Shown here one piece after another: positions 9,268 to 19,200 of a DNA stretch of 64,000 bases. A program made the position numbers and the translations under genes. The DNA is from Gavia stellata (taxonomy: Eukaryota > Chordata > Aves > Gaviiformes > Gaviidae), in contig NC_082598.1 of assembly GCF_030936135.1 (NCBI RefSeq), forward strand, positions 30,250,687 to 30,314,686, read 5' to 3'. Every line of letters begins with the position of its first letter. Position 1 is the first letter of the stretch. The notes beneath the pieces are model-generated. The model searched no databases and was not told where the DNA came from. It saw only the letters and a list, made by a program, of their open reading frames with translations.

Positions 9268-11854
9268 GTGAGGGGGGGGCGGCGGGGCCGTGCGGGCGGC
9301 GCGGGGCGGCGGAGCGCGGCTAACGGTTGCCTGTCTGTGTCTGCCCGCAGCGCTGGTGGTGCGGTTCCTCACCCGGCGGTTCATCGGCGACTACGAGAGG
9401 AACGCAGGTAGGCGAGCGGCGGCTTTCTTCCCGCCGGGCTTGGAGATCGGGCCCTCGGCGGGGCGGTTGCCGCCAGGTGAGGGCGGCGGGGGAGGGGAGA
9501 GCGGGGCCCGGCCCCGCCGGCGGCCTTCTCCACCGGGGGTGCCCGGGCTGGAGAGCGGCGGTGCGCCAGCCCTGGGAGTAAGTGTGCCAAACCCAGCGCT
9601 GAGCCAGGTCCCCGTGCAAAGGCGAGAACCTACAGACGGGGCTATAGGTGCCTCTCACAGGTCTCTTTTCCCCATCGCCCCCCGAGGCGTTGCAAGGCGG
9701 GCAGCTCGCTTAAGGCTCGTCCCCCGTGCCGCTCCGGCAGCCCTCGGGGAGGTGCCCAGCGGTCACCGCCGGCACGCCCTCCACCAGCACAGCTTCGCTG
9801 GTGCTGTGTCGCTGCCTCTCTGTTCTCTAGCAGGATTTACGTTGTGTGGGGAAAATGGCCCCCTCTGAAGAAGGCTTTTAGCTAGACCAAGAAAACATTC
9901 TGTAAATCTAATCTAATATTACCCTTTGCAAACTGAATGCCAGCAGTTACATGATCTAGACAGTGCCAGCTTAATGGGGAAAGCGAAGAGCTGATGTTGT
10001 GTAGTATGGTGGGACGTCTAAGCTAATATGAATGTAAAATACACAGCATTCTGTTGAGGAAGTGACTTGAAAAAGCCAAACAGATGAAAAACCCAACAAA
10101 TAGGTCAGCTAGCGGAGCTCTTCAGAAAAATGGTTTGCGGAAGAGTAGAAATACTGACAAACAAACTGCCTTTCTATAATAGCTGGTTATTTTGCACCCT
10201 TACCTTTATCAACTAAGCTAAGACAGTCTTTAAGTGATTAAGTTCCAAGCTGCACAATATTAAATGCCAAGCTTCAAAATATGCCAATGCAAGATGACAT
10301 TTCAGGCTTCCAGTAAAGTCATAAATTTATAGGTTGTCACATGCAAAAAACTTAACTCTGGTCCCTCACTTCATAAACAGTGATACCACTTTTCTTGCAC
10401 AACTAATGGGCAGCAGAAGCAACGTTTCTCCGTGTGTGGAGTGGTGGCTGTACATGTAAACCTGTTGGTGTTCTTGTCAGGTAATCTCTACAGCAGGCAC
10501 ATCCAGATAGATGGAGAGATGTTGGCTATTCAAGTGCAAGATACGCCAGGAGTTCAGGTGAGCCAGATGCAGGCATGCAGTTCACCAAAGCAGCTGTAAA
10601 TTTGTGTGTGCATGTGTCCCTCCGTGTGCAGCATCTTGTTAGGGTCCATTTCAGAGTTTGGTGTTCCGTGTGGGAGAGGTGGTAACTTCTGTTATAACCG
10701 GTGAAGCCAGATGTGTTGCGTGCCTGTAGTAAACGCAACTCACTGTTCTGATGAATCATTTGTACATTGGAGGCCCATTACTTTTGAGTGGCTGAATTAC
10801 TTAAGTGTCTTGTTCCTGTATATTGGGAACATTAGACATAAAACCAGAAACAATTCTGTGCAAATAAGGTACATGTGGAAGAAAATGTCATGACCGCTGC
10901 CCAATGAGCTTCATAAATGTGTATGATAGAAAGCGAAGTCTGCTATATTGTGGCTGTGCTCATTAGTGTGTCACAAGCTAAAGTTTTGGATGTATAGACC
11001 TGAGTAATGCTGGATTGTTGCCTTTTTGAACTGGGCAACACTCCAGGTCTAAATGCTTCCAGCTCATATCTTTGCTTCCCCAGACTTACTGTCTAGCCAG
11101 TTAATTTCCCATTCTGTGGAACTACAAAGTCTTTCTCTGGATGCAGAACTACTCAGGTCAATTTTCCATTTGAGTATAGCAAACTCCAGTGTTAAATTCC
11201 AGCTTTTTGCAGCTGAATCAACATGCATTTATTCGCCGTGCTCAGATTAAGTTTGTACTTAAATGTGAAATGCAAATACTATGTCTGAAGCTGTAAAATG
11301 CTATGTAGCTTTACAGACTCTTAAAGACAGGTTCCTTTAATCTTTTATGACTTCAGCTATCTAATTTGAGACCATTCATTTTTCAGATCCATGAACACAG
11401 TCTGGATTGTAATGAGCAGCTGAACAGATGCATTCGCTGGGCAGATGCCCTGGTGATTGTCTTCTCCATCACAGACTATAAAAGCTATGAACTACTCAGT
11501 CACCTTTACCATCATGTTAGACAGTTGCATCCAGGAAACGCAGTACCTGTTGTCATCGTAGCAAACAAAGCTGATCTCTTGCATATCAAAGAGGTGGAGC
11601 CTCAGCATGGACTTCAGCTGGCCAACATGCTGGGCTGTACTTTCTATGAAGTATCAGTCAGTGAAAACTATAATGATGTCTTCAATGCCTTCCATCTCCT
11701 CTGTAAAGAAGTCAGTAAACAGCAAACAACCAGCACCCCTGAGAGGAGGAGGACCTCTCTTATTCCACGGCCAAAATCACCCAACATGCAGGATCTGAAG
11801 AGAAGGTTTAAGCAAGCTTTGTCTGCCAAAGTGAGGACTGTCACTTCTGTTTGA
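9120..11854 (+). CDS. RASL11B: RASL11B, Ras-like protein family member 11B (4 exons)
   Basis: Joining 9120-9267, 9351-9407, 10481-10557 and 11387-11854 gives 750 nt, a 249-aa protein close to the 248 aa I recall for human RASL11B. All junctions are GT-AG and preserve frame. GTPase motifs are visible: P-loop GGSGVGKT (residues 42-49), DTPG (89-92) where classical Ras has DTAG, NKAD (154-157) for guanine recognition, and SVSE (184-187) in the G5 position. The basic C-terminal region carries a [20 protein letters not shown] block and ends in VTSV with no CAAX box, so membrane anchoring by prenylation is not expected. These are family hallmarks of RASL11 proteins. The N-terminus begins [12 protein letters not shown] and contains ten alanines (22-31). 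RASL11 proteins are poorly characterised; roles in development and growth-factor responses have been proposed, but a specific function cannot be read from sequence. RASL11A is less likely because the N- and C-terminal blocks match 11B. Confidence 0.97.
9268..9350 (+). other. RASL11B: RASL11B intron 1, unusually short (83 bp)
   Basis: The intron begins GTGAGG and ends CTGCCCGCAG. At 83 bp and very GC-rich it is near the lower size limit for efficient vertebrate splicing. It separates the P-loop exon from the switch I exon. Confidence 0.9.
9351..9407 (+). CDS. RASL11B: RASL11B exon 2
   Basis: This 57-nt microexon-like exon encodes residues 50-68, [19 protein letters not shown], the helix after the P-loop and the effector (switch I) region. 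It has a phase-1 entry after CCCGCAG and a phase-1 exit at GCAG|GTAGGC. Confidence 0.95.
9408..10480 (+). other. RASL11B: RASL11B intron 2
   Basis: GTAGGC donor and TTCTTGTCAG acceptor. The first few hundred bases belong to the CpG island and the rest is ordinary AT-richer sequence. No additional exon is seen. Confidence 0.9.
10481..10557 (+). CDS. RASL11B: RASL11B exon 3
   Basis: The exon encodes residues 69-94, from [12 protein letters not shown] through the G3 motif DTPG to VQ. Entry is phase 1 and exit phase 0 at CAG|GTGAGC. It carries the switch II region, where proline replaces the usual alanine. Confidence 0.95.
10558..11386 (+). other. RASL11B: RASL11B intron 3
   Basis: GTGAGC donor and TTTTTCAG acceptor, 829 bp. 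No repeat or extra exon is recognised. Confidence 0.9.
11387..11854 (+). CDS. RASL11B: RASL11B exon 4 (terminal coding exon)
   Basis: The exon encodes residues 95-249 and the TGA stop. It holds the highly conserved [20 protein letters not shown] block, NKAD, the [10 protein letters not shown] block and the basic tail ending KVRTVTSV. Over half of the protein lies in this single exon. Confidence 0.97.
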   Translation: MHEHSLDCNEQLNRCIRWADALVIVFSITDYKSYELLSHLYHHVRQLHPGNAVPVVIVANKADLLHIKEVEPQHGLQLANMLGCTFYEVSVSENYNDVFNAFHLLCKEVSKQQTTSTPERRRTSLIPRPKSPNMQDLKRRFKQALSAKVRTVTSV

Positions 11855-12985
11855 CAGCAGAGCTGTTGATCTTCCCAACATTTAGCCTGAGATTGAAACC
11901 TGGGGTGTTTAACACTGGCACATCAAGAGTCCAAGGCATTGTGGAAGAAGGATGGTTCAGGTAGCCTTCTGCATGGCTGTAGAAACAAGCAGTTGCTTAA
12001 AAAAGGAACAGTGGCACATCATTGGAAAATGAAAAAACCCAAAAACTCTTGAAATGGTTCTAGGATGTGACTTGTAGAACAAGTATTTTCATTTGGAAAA
12101 GGAACTTTCCAGTAAATGAAACAAGCCTTCAATTTGCCTTTTCTCCAATGGGACAGATTTGACTAACACATGTGCAGAAACAACCTTTTAGCTGTAACTC
12201 TCAACTTCTCGTACTTGAGCAGGGAAACACCCTGAACTGCAGTTCACTGTTCAGAAGTAACCACTTGAGTCTTGTTTTCACTTGGATGAAGGACAGCATG
12301 ATGGATTGGTTTAATCTTATTGCACAGTAGAACTGTTTATTTCCCATGTATTTCAAAACAATAAGTAAACATGAAATAATTCTGTAAAAATAAGTGGACA
12401 AGACTGGGTGTCAAGACTGTAAACAATGGTCCTTTATTTTTTTACTAGCTATGTTATTGTGACAACTTGACCAGACTCCTTGTATGTGAAACTATTGTCC
12501 ACAGGGTGTAAACATATCTAGTTACAAATCACTTGTGGATTTTTTTACTGTCTGAAAAAAATACTCTACAGACTAAATGATCCAGCATGGAGCGCTTGAG
12601 GAATGAGCATGGAGTTGGAGTGATAGTCCATTACAGCTGCCAGTGCAAGACACTTCCCTCTGCATGCAATAGGCACAGAAGGAATGTGGCTGTAATTCAG
12701 CTCGCTGTGAAGCACAGCTGGCTCTAGGCAATGAAGCTGGTGGTTTGTTCTGAGCTGAGCCAGTCCCTGTTCATCCTTAAACACATGTGGCAGACTATGT
12801 AATTTTTTTACATTGAGCCAATGGGGTTCACAGGCTAAAGGCCTTATATACATGCACTTTAAAAAGCCAGTTGTGCTTTTGTTTAAACTGTAACTTATTT
12901 ATTTTGTGTACAGTTACTCCTTGTAGGGAGTGGACTTTTCATTCTTACTGCCTGGTTCAACATCATTAAATTTTTGAATTGCGTG
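11855..12985 (+). other. RASL11B: RASL11B 3' UTR (approximate end)
   Basis: The sequence after the stop has no canonical AATAAA on the + strand. The best-formed end is ATTAAA at 12965 followed by a TG-rich element, which would give about 1.1 kb of 3' UTR. A shorter form ending near the A/T-rich stretch at 12360-12430 is possible. The region is AU-rich. Coordinates are inferred. Confidence 0.4.
12965..12970 (+). terminator. RASL11B: Probable RASL11B polyadenylation signal (ATTAAA)
   Basis: ATTAAA is the commonest variant of AATAAA. It is followed 10-30 nt later by a GT-rich stretch (gcgtgctttcttgtgtgctc) that suits the downstream cleavage element, so cleavage would fall near 12980-12990. It is chosen because no AATAAA occurs on this strand after the stop codon within the expected range. 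Confidence 0.45.
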
Positions 12986-14530
12986 CTTTCTTGTGTGCTC
13001 TTCATGGGTGAGAAACAATGGGCAATAACCAGTGAAATGTTGAGACAAAGTAATAGTTTTCTCAAGGTAGTTAACATACATGGCAGAAACAGTCAGAAGG
13101 CTTTTCCTGCCTATACTGTTGCTTTATTAGCATAAACTGCAGGGGGGTGCTCTCGCAACTGCTTTACAACTTCCTTTTAAGAAATTCTTTTAGGAGAGGA
13201 ACTTAAAAAGGCAGAGACCTTTCAAATTAAAATGGGGTTCTTTATCTGCCCTTGTCAAAAAAAAAAAAAAAGCTCCAGTAAGAAAAGAATGATGTAAGGT
13301 AGGTCAGACTCTGGAAGAATGCTAAGTCTTTTAAGTTACATGACACTGAAGAACTTAATCAAATTACTACAAGTCTTCAATCATTTTATTCATGCTTAAA
13401 GTACCTTTACTGAGAGCCTTCCTGAGGAGGATGTTTGTGCTGGGCCTAGGGTGACTGCTGCGCAGCTTTACCTGGTTAGCATGCAGCAGTAATACCTGGT
13501 GTAGGGAAACCCCTGACGAGGTCCTGCTGATGATACTCCTTCTGACTAAGCTACTAGCCAAGTGGCTTAGGACTAGATTTATGAACAAAATTGAGCTTGA
13601 CCACCCAGTCTGAGCTTATTACCAAATACTACTTGGCTTATTAATATAGTAGTAAATCCATTTGCCAAGGATGGCCCTGTGTTTTCTCTTCCTCATACCT
13701 TTTGAGTGTTGCTTAGTGTCACACGCAGAAGGCTTAGAGACTCCTTGCTGTGGTCCTGTACCTGCCCAATCAAAGTCTTGTCTGCGCTGTTCCTGCTCAC
13801 ATGCAACTGGCAGGAGGCCTGCCATCCCCCTGGCCTTTTCCCCAAGCACAGGCTACGTGTAGCTACTAAACCTACTTCCTACAAACAAGGAGCCAACTAT
13901 TACACTCAGGTCACTGAAAAGGCTCCACTCCAGTCTTGGTCTAGAAGAGGAGCAGGCTCTTGTGACCATCTCCTTTCACCTCTTCAATTATTGAGTATGA
14001 GATGGTGGCTGAGTCCCAGCATCCATTGCCACAGCTGTGGCCCCACGGGCTGAAAAGATTCCTCCAAAGGGTGTGTGTCATCGGAGAGGATGATGACTTG
14101 GAAAACAAGTCTCTGCCTCAGTAAGAGGAGCTGCTTGACCTGTAGGAAGTGCAAGAGCACCAGTGTCTGCTTCACCTCACCCCCTTCTCATTATCCTATA
14201 TAATATGTCCTCAGATGGCCAAGTCAGAGACCTGAGAGCATCTGATGAAAGACAGGTGAGGGAGGAAGACCACAACTGCCAGCTTCCATCATCTCAGGAA
14301 AGCGGCAGCATCTCAGAGGTGTGAGTACCTGAACTCACTGGCCAGCAATGGCCACTGGATGCAGGACAGCCTTTCTGCTACCAGCAGAGTGTGGAAACCC
14401 CTCTAGGACACCTCCCAAGACAGAAAGTCTAGGTTCTTAGGAGTAACAAATAGTGCAAAAGACAAATGGGTGTCAGGAATACACAGTCCTGACATGCGTA
14501 GCCCTATGTACTAGGAGAGAAGGAGAAGAG
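12986..14530. other. Spacer between the convergent RASL11B and SCFD2 genes
   Basis: About 1.5 kb separates the inferred 3' ends. It contains a 15-nt A run and nothing else I can name. Open frames on both strands are short and look random. Confidence 0.5.
13257..13271 (+). repeat. Poly(A) run, 15 nt
   Basis: A homopolymer A tract downstream of RASL11B. No recognisable retrocopy or LINE/SINE body precedes it, so it is called simple sequence only. Confidence 0.7.
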
Positions 14531-16158
14531 GGATGAGGTTCAGCATTGTAAGAGCATTGCTTTATTGATTACAGAATTTACAAAACATCCATATTCTAAG
14601 ATTAAACAGTACAGAAGGACAGAAAAGAAACCAAGAGACTGGCTATTTGCTTTCTAGTTGCTCTGTTCAAACTATTTCTTGAGCTTTTAACATTGCAATC
14701 TCATAATATTTCTCATTTTTTATAGCACAAAGTTCCATTCTATAGTAATTCTTATAAATCTCTCTTTCATAGAAGCAACATTGTCCATGCTTTATAATCT
14801 ATCTATTGTTTCCTTCCAGCCACTCAAAAGTGAATTTAAATCACAATGCACTCTTTTCTGAAGACCATTATAAACATTTAAGAGAACTTGGACTAGCTAG
14901 TGAACAAAGGTTAAAAAGCTACTTCCCATTTAATCTATTCCTTTGGCATAATAATGAATGCTATGATAGAGTGAATGTCACTTATAATTTCACATTCTCA
15001 TCTCAGTGTAAGCTGTAGTCTCAGCATCCTTTGGGTATAGCAAGAGGATGCAGCTTTAGAGCTCCACCATTTTATGTTGCGATTCGGAAGTCTTGGTGCT
15101 ATACGCCTTCACAATCTCTATTGGCTGCTGCTTTTTTATCACAGATTGTATCAAAGTTTTATAAGGAAAAATTACTTAACTGAATTTGATAGCGGCTCTT
15201 TCACGATCATGAATTAAAAATAAAAGCTGTTCTCTAATCATGCTGTTCAGAAATCTAGCTCAAGAAATAATCTGTTGCTGTGGCCTCTTGAAAATGGGAT
15301 CGTGCTCTTTTTTTTTTCTCTTTTTCTTTTTTAAATGCATGTGAGGGGAGGATTCTTCCAGGGCTATCATCAAACCATCACAGCCCATATGGCCTCCTGC
15401 GTAAACCTACAGAGAAGTGTGCCATCAGAAACAGTCTTTTCTCCCTGGACTGTGGGTGGAGAAACTAGAGCAGGAAATGGGAAGCTGAGCCAGAAGCAAC
15501 CACGTAACCCAGCACTTGAGTCTGGCTCTCTGCTTCTCTGCCTCTACCAGTCCCACTGGGAAAGCATCACCGGACTGGGAGCTGCTCTGCTGGCTAAATC
15601 AGGGCTGCGCCCTGTCACCTCTCTGGGGTGAGGGACGAAGTAAGAGAGGAGGCGGTTAATGCTGTATAAGGCACATGTGTTTTTCAAGGTAACACGACAG
15701 AGAGGGGGGATTTTGCTAGCCTTTCACTCCCTCAGCAGCATTTCCCACCAGAAGCAACCCCAGCGAGACCATCAGGAATACTCCAAGAAAAAGGTCCTGC
15801 TTGGGGACTGCAAATTCAGCATCACTTGGTCCTCAGCTGCTCCTTTTCTAGGGGATTATTACAAGTGATCATCCTTGCTGCACAGAGCAGGGCTGGGGTG
15901 ATTCAGCACTGCACGGTGTTACTGGTAAGGAGGAGGGAGTTGTTGCTGAACAACTGGACCATTTTGAAGAGCTGCCTGTGAGCTGCATATGTTCCCCTGC
16001 AGCCGGATACCCAGCTGCTTCACCCTGGTTCAATTGGAGCCATGACTGCAGCAGGGGACATGTCATTTTTTTGGAAGGCTTTTGGGAAGAGTGACAGACC
16101 AGGGATTTGACGTTTCCAGCCAAGGCACTCACTCGTCTTCTCCACAGATCCTCCCTTG
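14531..16158 (-). other. SCFD2: SCFD2 3' UTR (inferred)
   Basis: Reading the - strand from the SCFD2 TGA, the first AATAAA occurs about 1.6 kb on, at 14561-14566. This makes the interval the probable 3' UTR. No splice-compatible coding exon is seen in it. The length is inferred from the polyadenylation signal only. Confidence 0.45.
14561..14566 (-). terminator. SCFD2: Probable SCFD2 polyadenylation signal (AATAAA)
   Basis: On the - strand the sequence reads CTGTAATCAATAAAGCAATG, a canonical AATAAA in a favourable context. It is the first such hexamer downstream of the SCFD2 stop codon. Cleavage would fall near 14531-14550. Confidence 0.5.
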
Positions 16159-16251
16159 TCAGATATCGGTGTCAGGCTGGAGACGGTCTGTGGCAAACAA
16201 CAACTCAATAGCACTACATGGTGTCAGGAGTGCCGAGGAGAGCACGATTAC
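16159..16251 (-). CDS. SCFD2: SCFD2 terminal coding exon
   Basis: After the acceptor TCCTTTCAG the - strand reads VIVLSSALLTPCSAIELLFA then TDRLQPDTDI and a TGA stop, 30 residues. The VIVLS and ELLFATDRL blocks identify it as the conserved SCFD2 C-terminus. Phase 0 matches the preceding exon. Confidence 0.94.
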   Translation of the reverse strand, partial: VIVLSSALLTPCSAIELLFATDRLQPDTDI

Positions 16252-19200
16252 CTGAAAGGAAGGGGGAGAAGAAACAACAGGTCAAAATGAAGGGCACAGA
16301 GATTGATCACAGTACTAATGAGCCACAGATATGAACTGTTTGTTTCACCTCGCACTAGACAAGCTGTGTGTTTCTGGTGTTTACTAACAGGGCAATACAA
16401 CTTGCCCAGTGAAACTGTCTGCTTGCTAATAACTGCAGTTAAATCCCCGTAAGGAGCATAACGACTGTTAGCATTGTTCTCTTAATGAATGTGTGCTTTG
16501 ACTCATTTCTGCCCACATCTTACCCGGTGATTTGTTGTGACTGCCGTTGTGTTTACTGCAAGGCACCAGCTGATGAAGCAGGGGTTTCCTCTCCTCTAGC
16601 ACAGTTTTGACTGATGGCTGTTTCCTCTCAGTGGAAGGTAAGGTGAGCACCGCAGAAGTGCTGCCGGCCTGCTGCAGGGAGCTACAGTCCCTGTTCAGAA
16701 CTGTCTCTTCAGGCCAGGCACAGGCTGTTCTGCACAGCAGGACCAAGGCTCAACCTTGAGCACTGTCGGGATGCTATCACTTTTGTTTGTTCAAATTTTT
16801 AATCCAAGACAGGTCTGATGAATGAAACCGTTGCTCACTACAGCCATGATACACACCCTGCTAGATGCAGGTATCTGTTTTTCTTAAGTGAAAACCACTA
16901 TGCAGGTGCCTAGCATGAAGGCTTCTCTGCAGGGCAAAGCTACCAGCAAGGAGCAAGCGCATATGCGCTTGCTGCGTGGAGCTGACTCAGGGTCAAAGTT
17001 GTAGGACTTACAAAGCCCCAAGTTCAGTAGTGTTTGTAAGGTCAGGACTGCAGGCAGGCAGGTGGGGGCAGATTTATCTTACTAGCCCACTTGAACATGA
17101 ATTTGATTCTTCAGTGCAAATCCGAGGAGAAGCACAAGCATCGACAACAGAGAATGTCTGTGTGTCCATTTCCTGCAGTAGCTATCAAACCGCTTGTGCT
17201 CTTCATCGCACGGCTTAAATGTGCAGTAGTGCTGCATTTCAACATTTTTTGTTGTTCTTTCTTTCATCTTTTCACTTCAAATAATGAAAGGAATCTGGAG
17301 TGAAGTTACTACAGATCCCTTCTGTTCTGATGATAGTCTCCCCCTCACTTCTCCCCTTGTCCTCCCACACAATCTGCGGCAAACTGACACTGATTATCTC
17401 TTTTCCTTCCTATGGATGAAAAACTCTCAGCAATTTGCAGATGCCAAAGGCTGACACTGTCTTACTTATGTTACGTGAGAATCAGACTATAGCACAGTAT
17501 GTGCTCATCCTGTTATCATGCAGCTTAATTCTGAAAAACACGAGGGGACACGTTACCGAAGTTTTTTGGGTGTACAAGCCAAACATCAACAATAGCCACT
17601 GCCAGATAAAAGCAATTTTTTCTTGGAGTCCCACCACTGAACCCTGAGGGGATCTGTGCAACTAATAGCAAGCCTAGAGAAAAAAATGAGAGCTGCAACT
17701 TTTAACGTCTGAGAAAGGATGCAGCAAAATACAGTGGGACTTCCCTCCTTTCCCTCCAAGACCTCTGAGGGCTCATTAAGGGGGATAAATGTGAATATAT
17801 GTTCCTTCTATTTTTACAGAGAAGGGGGGAATTGCCCAGATAAGTAATGTCCACCTCTTCTCCAGGCAGGTCTCTTCAGGACAGTGTACCTCCTTTGCAG
17901 ACCCTCTCCTTGTTCAGTACAGCGTGCCTATCTTTGATGCTTCATCTGAACAGCTACCCCGGCTGATGGCAGTCGAGGAGCCAGGAGCTCCCATCCTGAC
18001 CCACTGCACTGCAACGGGCAGTTCCCCCTCAGCAGAGGGCAGGGAAGGATGCAGCTAACATCTGGCGGTGCATCTGGAGGGGTTTATCTGTCTGCATGCC
18101 TCAGTCACAACCACATAGATGGTTGTGTGTGTTGGGAAGGTGAAACATCCACTCATGCTCTTTCCCCTTTTTTTACTCTCCTGATTAAAGTGGAAAAAAA
18201 AAAAAGATAATTTCTTCCTTTGAAAGTAGGATACTTCTCACTAGGTTAGGGGAGCTATTGACCACCATCCAAAACCAAATGATGCATAGGAAATGCTGTA
18301 TTCCTTTGTGCTCCTCCATGGGAAATAAATTTGTCATTCATATTCAGACACAGAGCAGTTCTGTGGATGGAAACACGTGTCTCCTACTCCACATTTAAAT
18401 GTCATTTGCCTCAACTCCAAACAACTGCTGAAGTAATCAGTGTGCCCTGTCAGTTTTTCTGTTACTTTCCTCAATTCTTTATTTTTGCATCCACACGTCT
18501 CTCCATTTCTCCAAGAGCCAATGATTAGTATAAATGTCAGTGCTTTGTTTGACTGGAAGGGACTTGGGAGGCCAGTGTTCCCCTGATGCCTGAACCCGAT
18601 TGCCCGAACACCACAAAAAAGCTCTGTTAAACACTGGCTCGAGTTAGACAAATGCCTGGCTTTTTGAAAAGAGAATAATCCTGAACAGGTGGCACATATT
18701 CACTGCTATAGTGCAGAAATCCAGGTAAATCCAACAAACTCATAAACTTTTTTTATGAGAGAGACTTGCATAACTGCTTCTTTTCTTCTTTCTCTTCCTC
18801 CTCCTGCCTCTCCCCCCAAGTCCTTTCACCTCTAACACTGCACATTTGGACAAAGGGCAAGATGCAGTAAAAGCTTAAAATTCTTTAGGAATCTGCCTCA
18901 GAGGGTGACCTGCCGCCAGGGTTAAGCCAAAGCAAAGCAACACCAGATCCCATGTCACCACTGTCAAGCCTCAAGTCCCTCCAGAAAGCCAGTCAAAAGT
19001 CTCCCTGCATAGTTCTCTACCAACTCATGTGTTAACCCTCTGCTTATCTTTCAGGGTGAATTAATACATTTTGGGTGTGGATTAACTTGTCCATCAGTGT
19101 GTCACAACTCAATCCCCCTTCAAGATGGGAAAGAATTTTATTCGCTGTTTAGAGGAGATTAGCAATAGGCTAATTGGGAAGAAATGTGTTATCAGATTAA

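Larger units (their letters stand above)
8800..9600. promoter_or_regulatory. CpG island over RASL11B 5' end
   Basis: Base composition changes sharply to very high G+C with abundant unmethylated-style CpG dinucleotides, and falls back after about 9.6-9.8 kb. The island spans the proximal promoter, 5' UTR, exon 1, the short first intron, exon 2 and the start of intron 2 of RASL11B. This is typical of a broadly used, TATA-less vertebrate promoter. Boundaries are estimated by eye. Confidence 0.85.
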
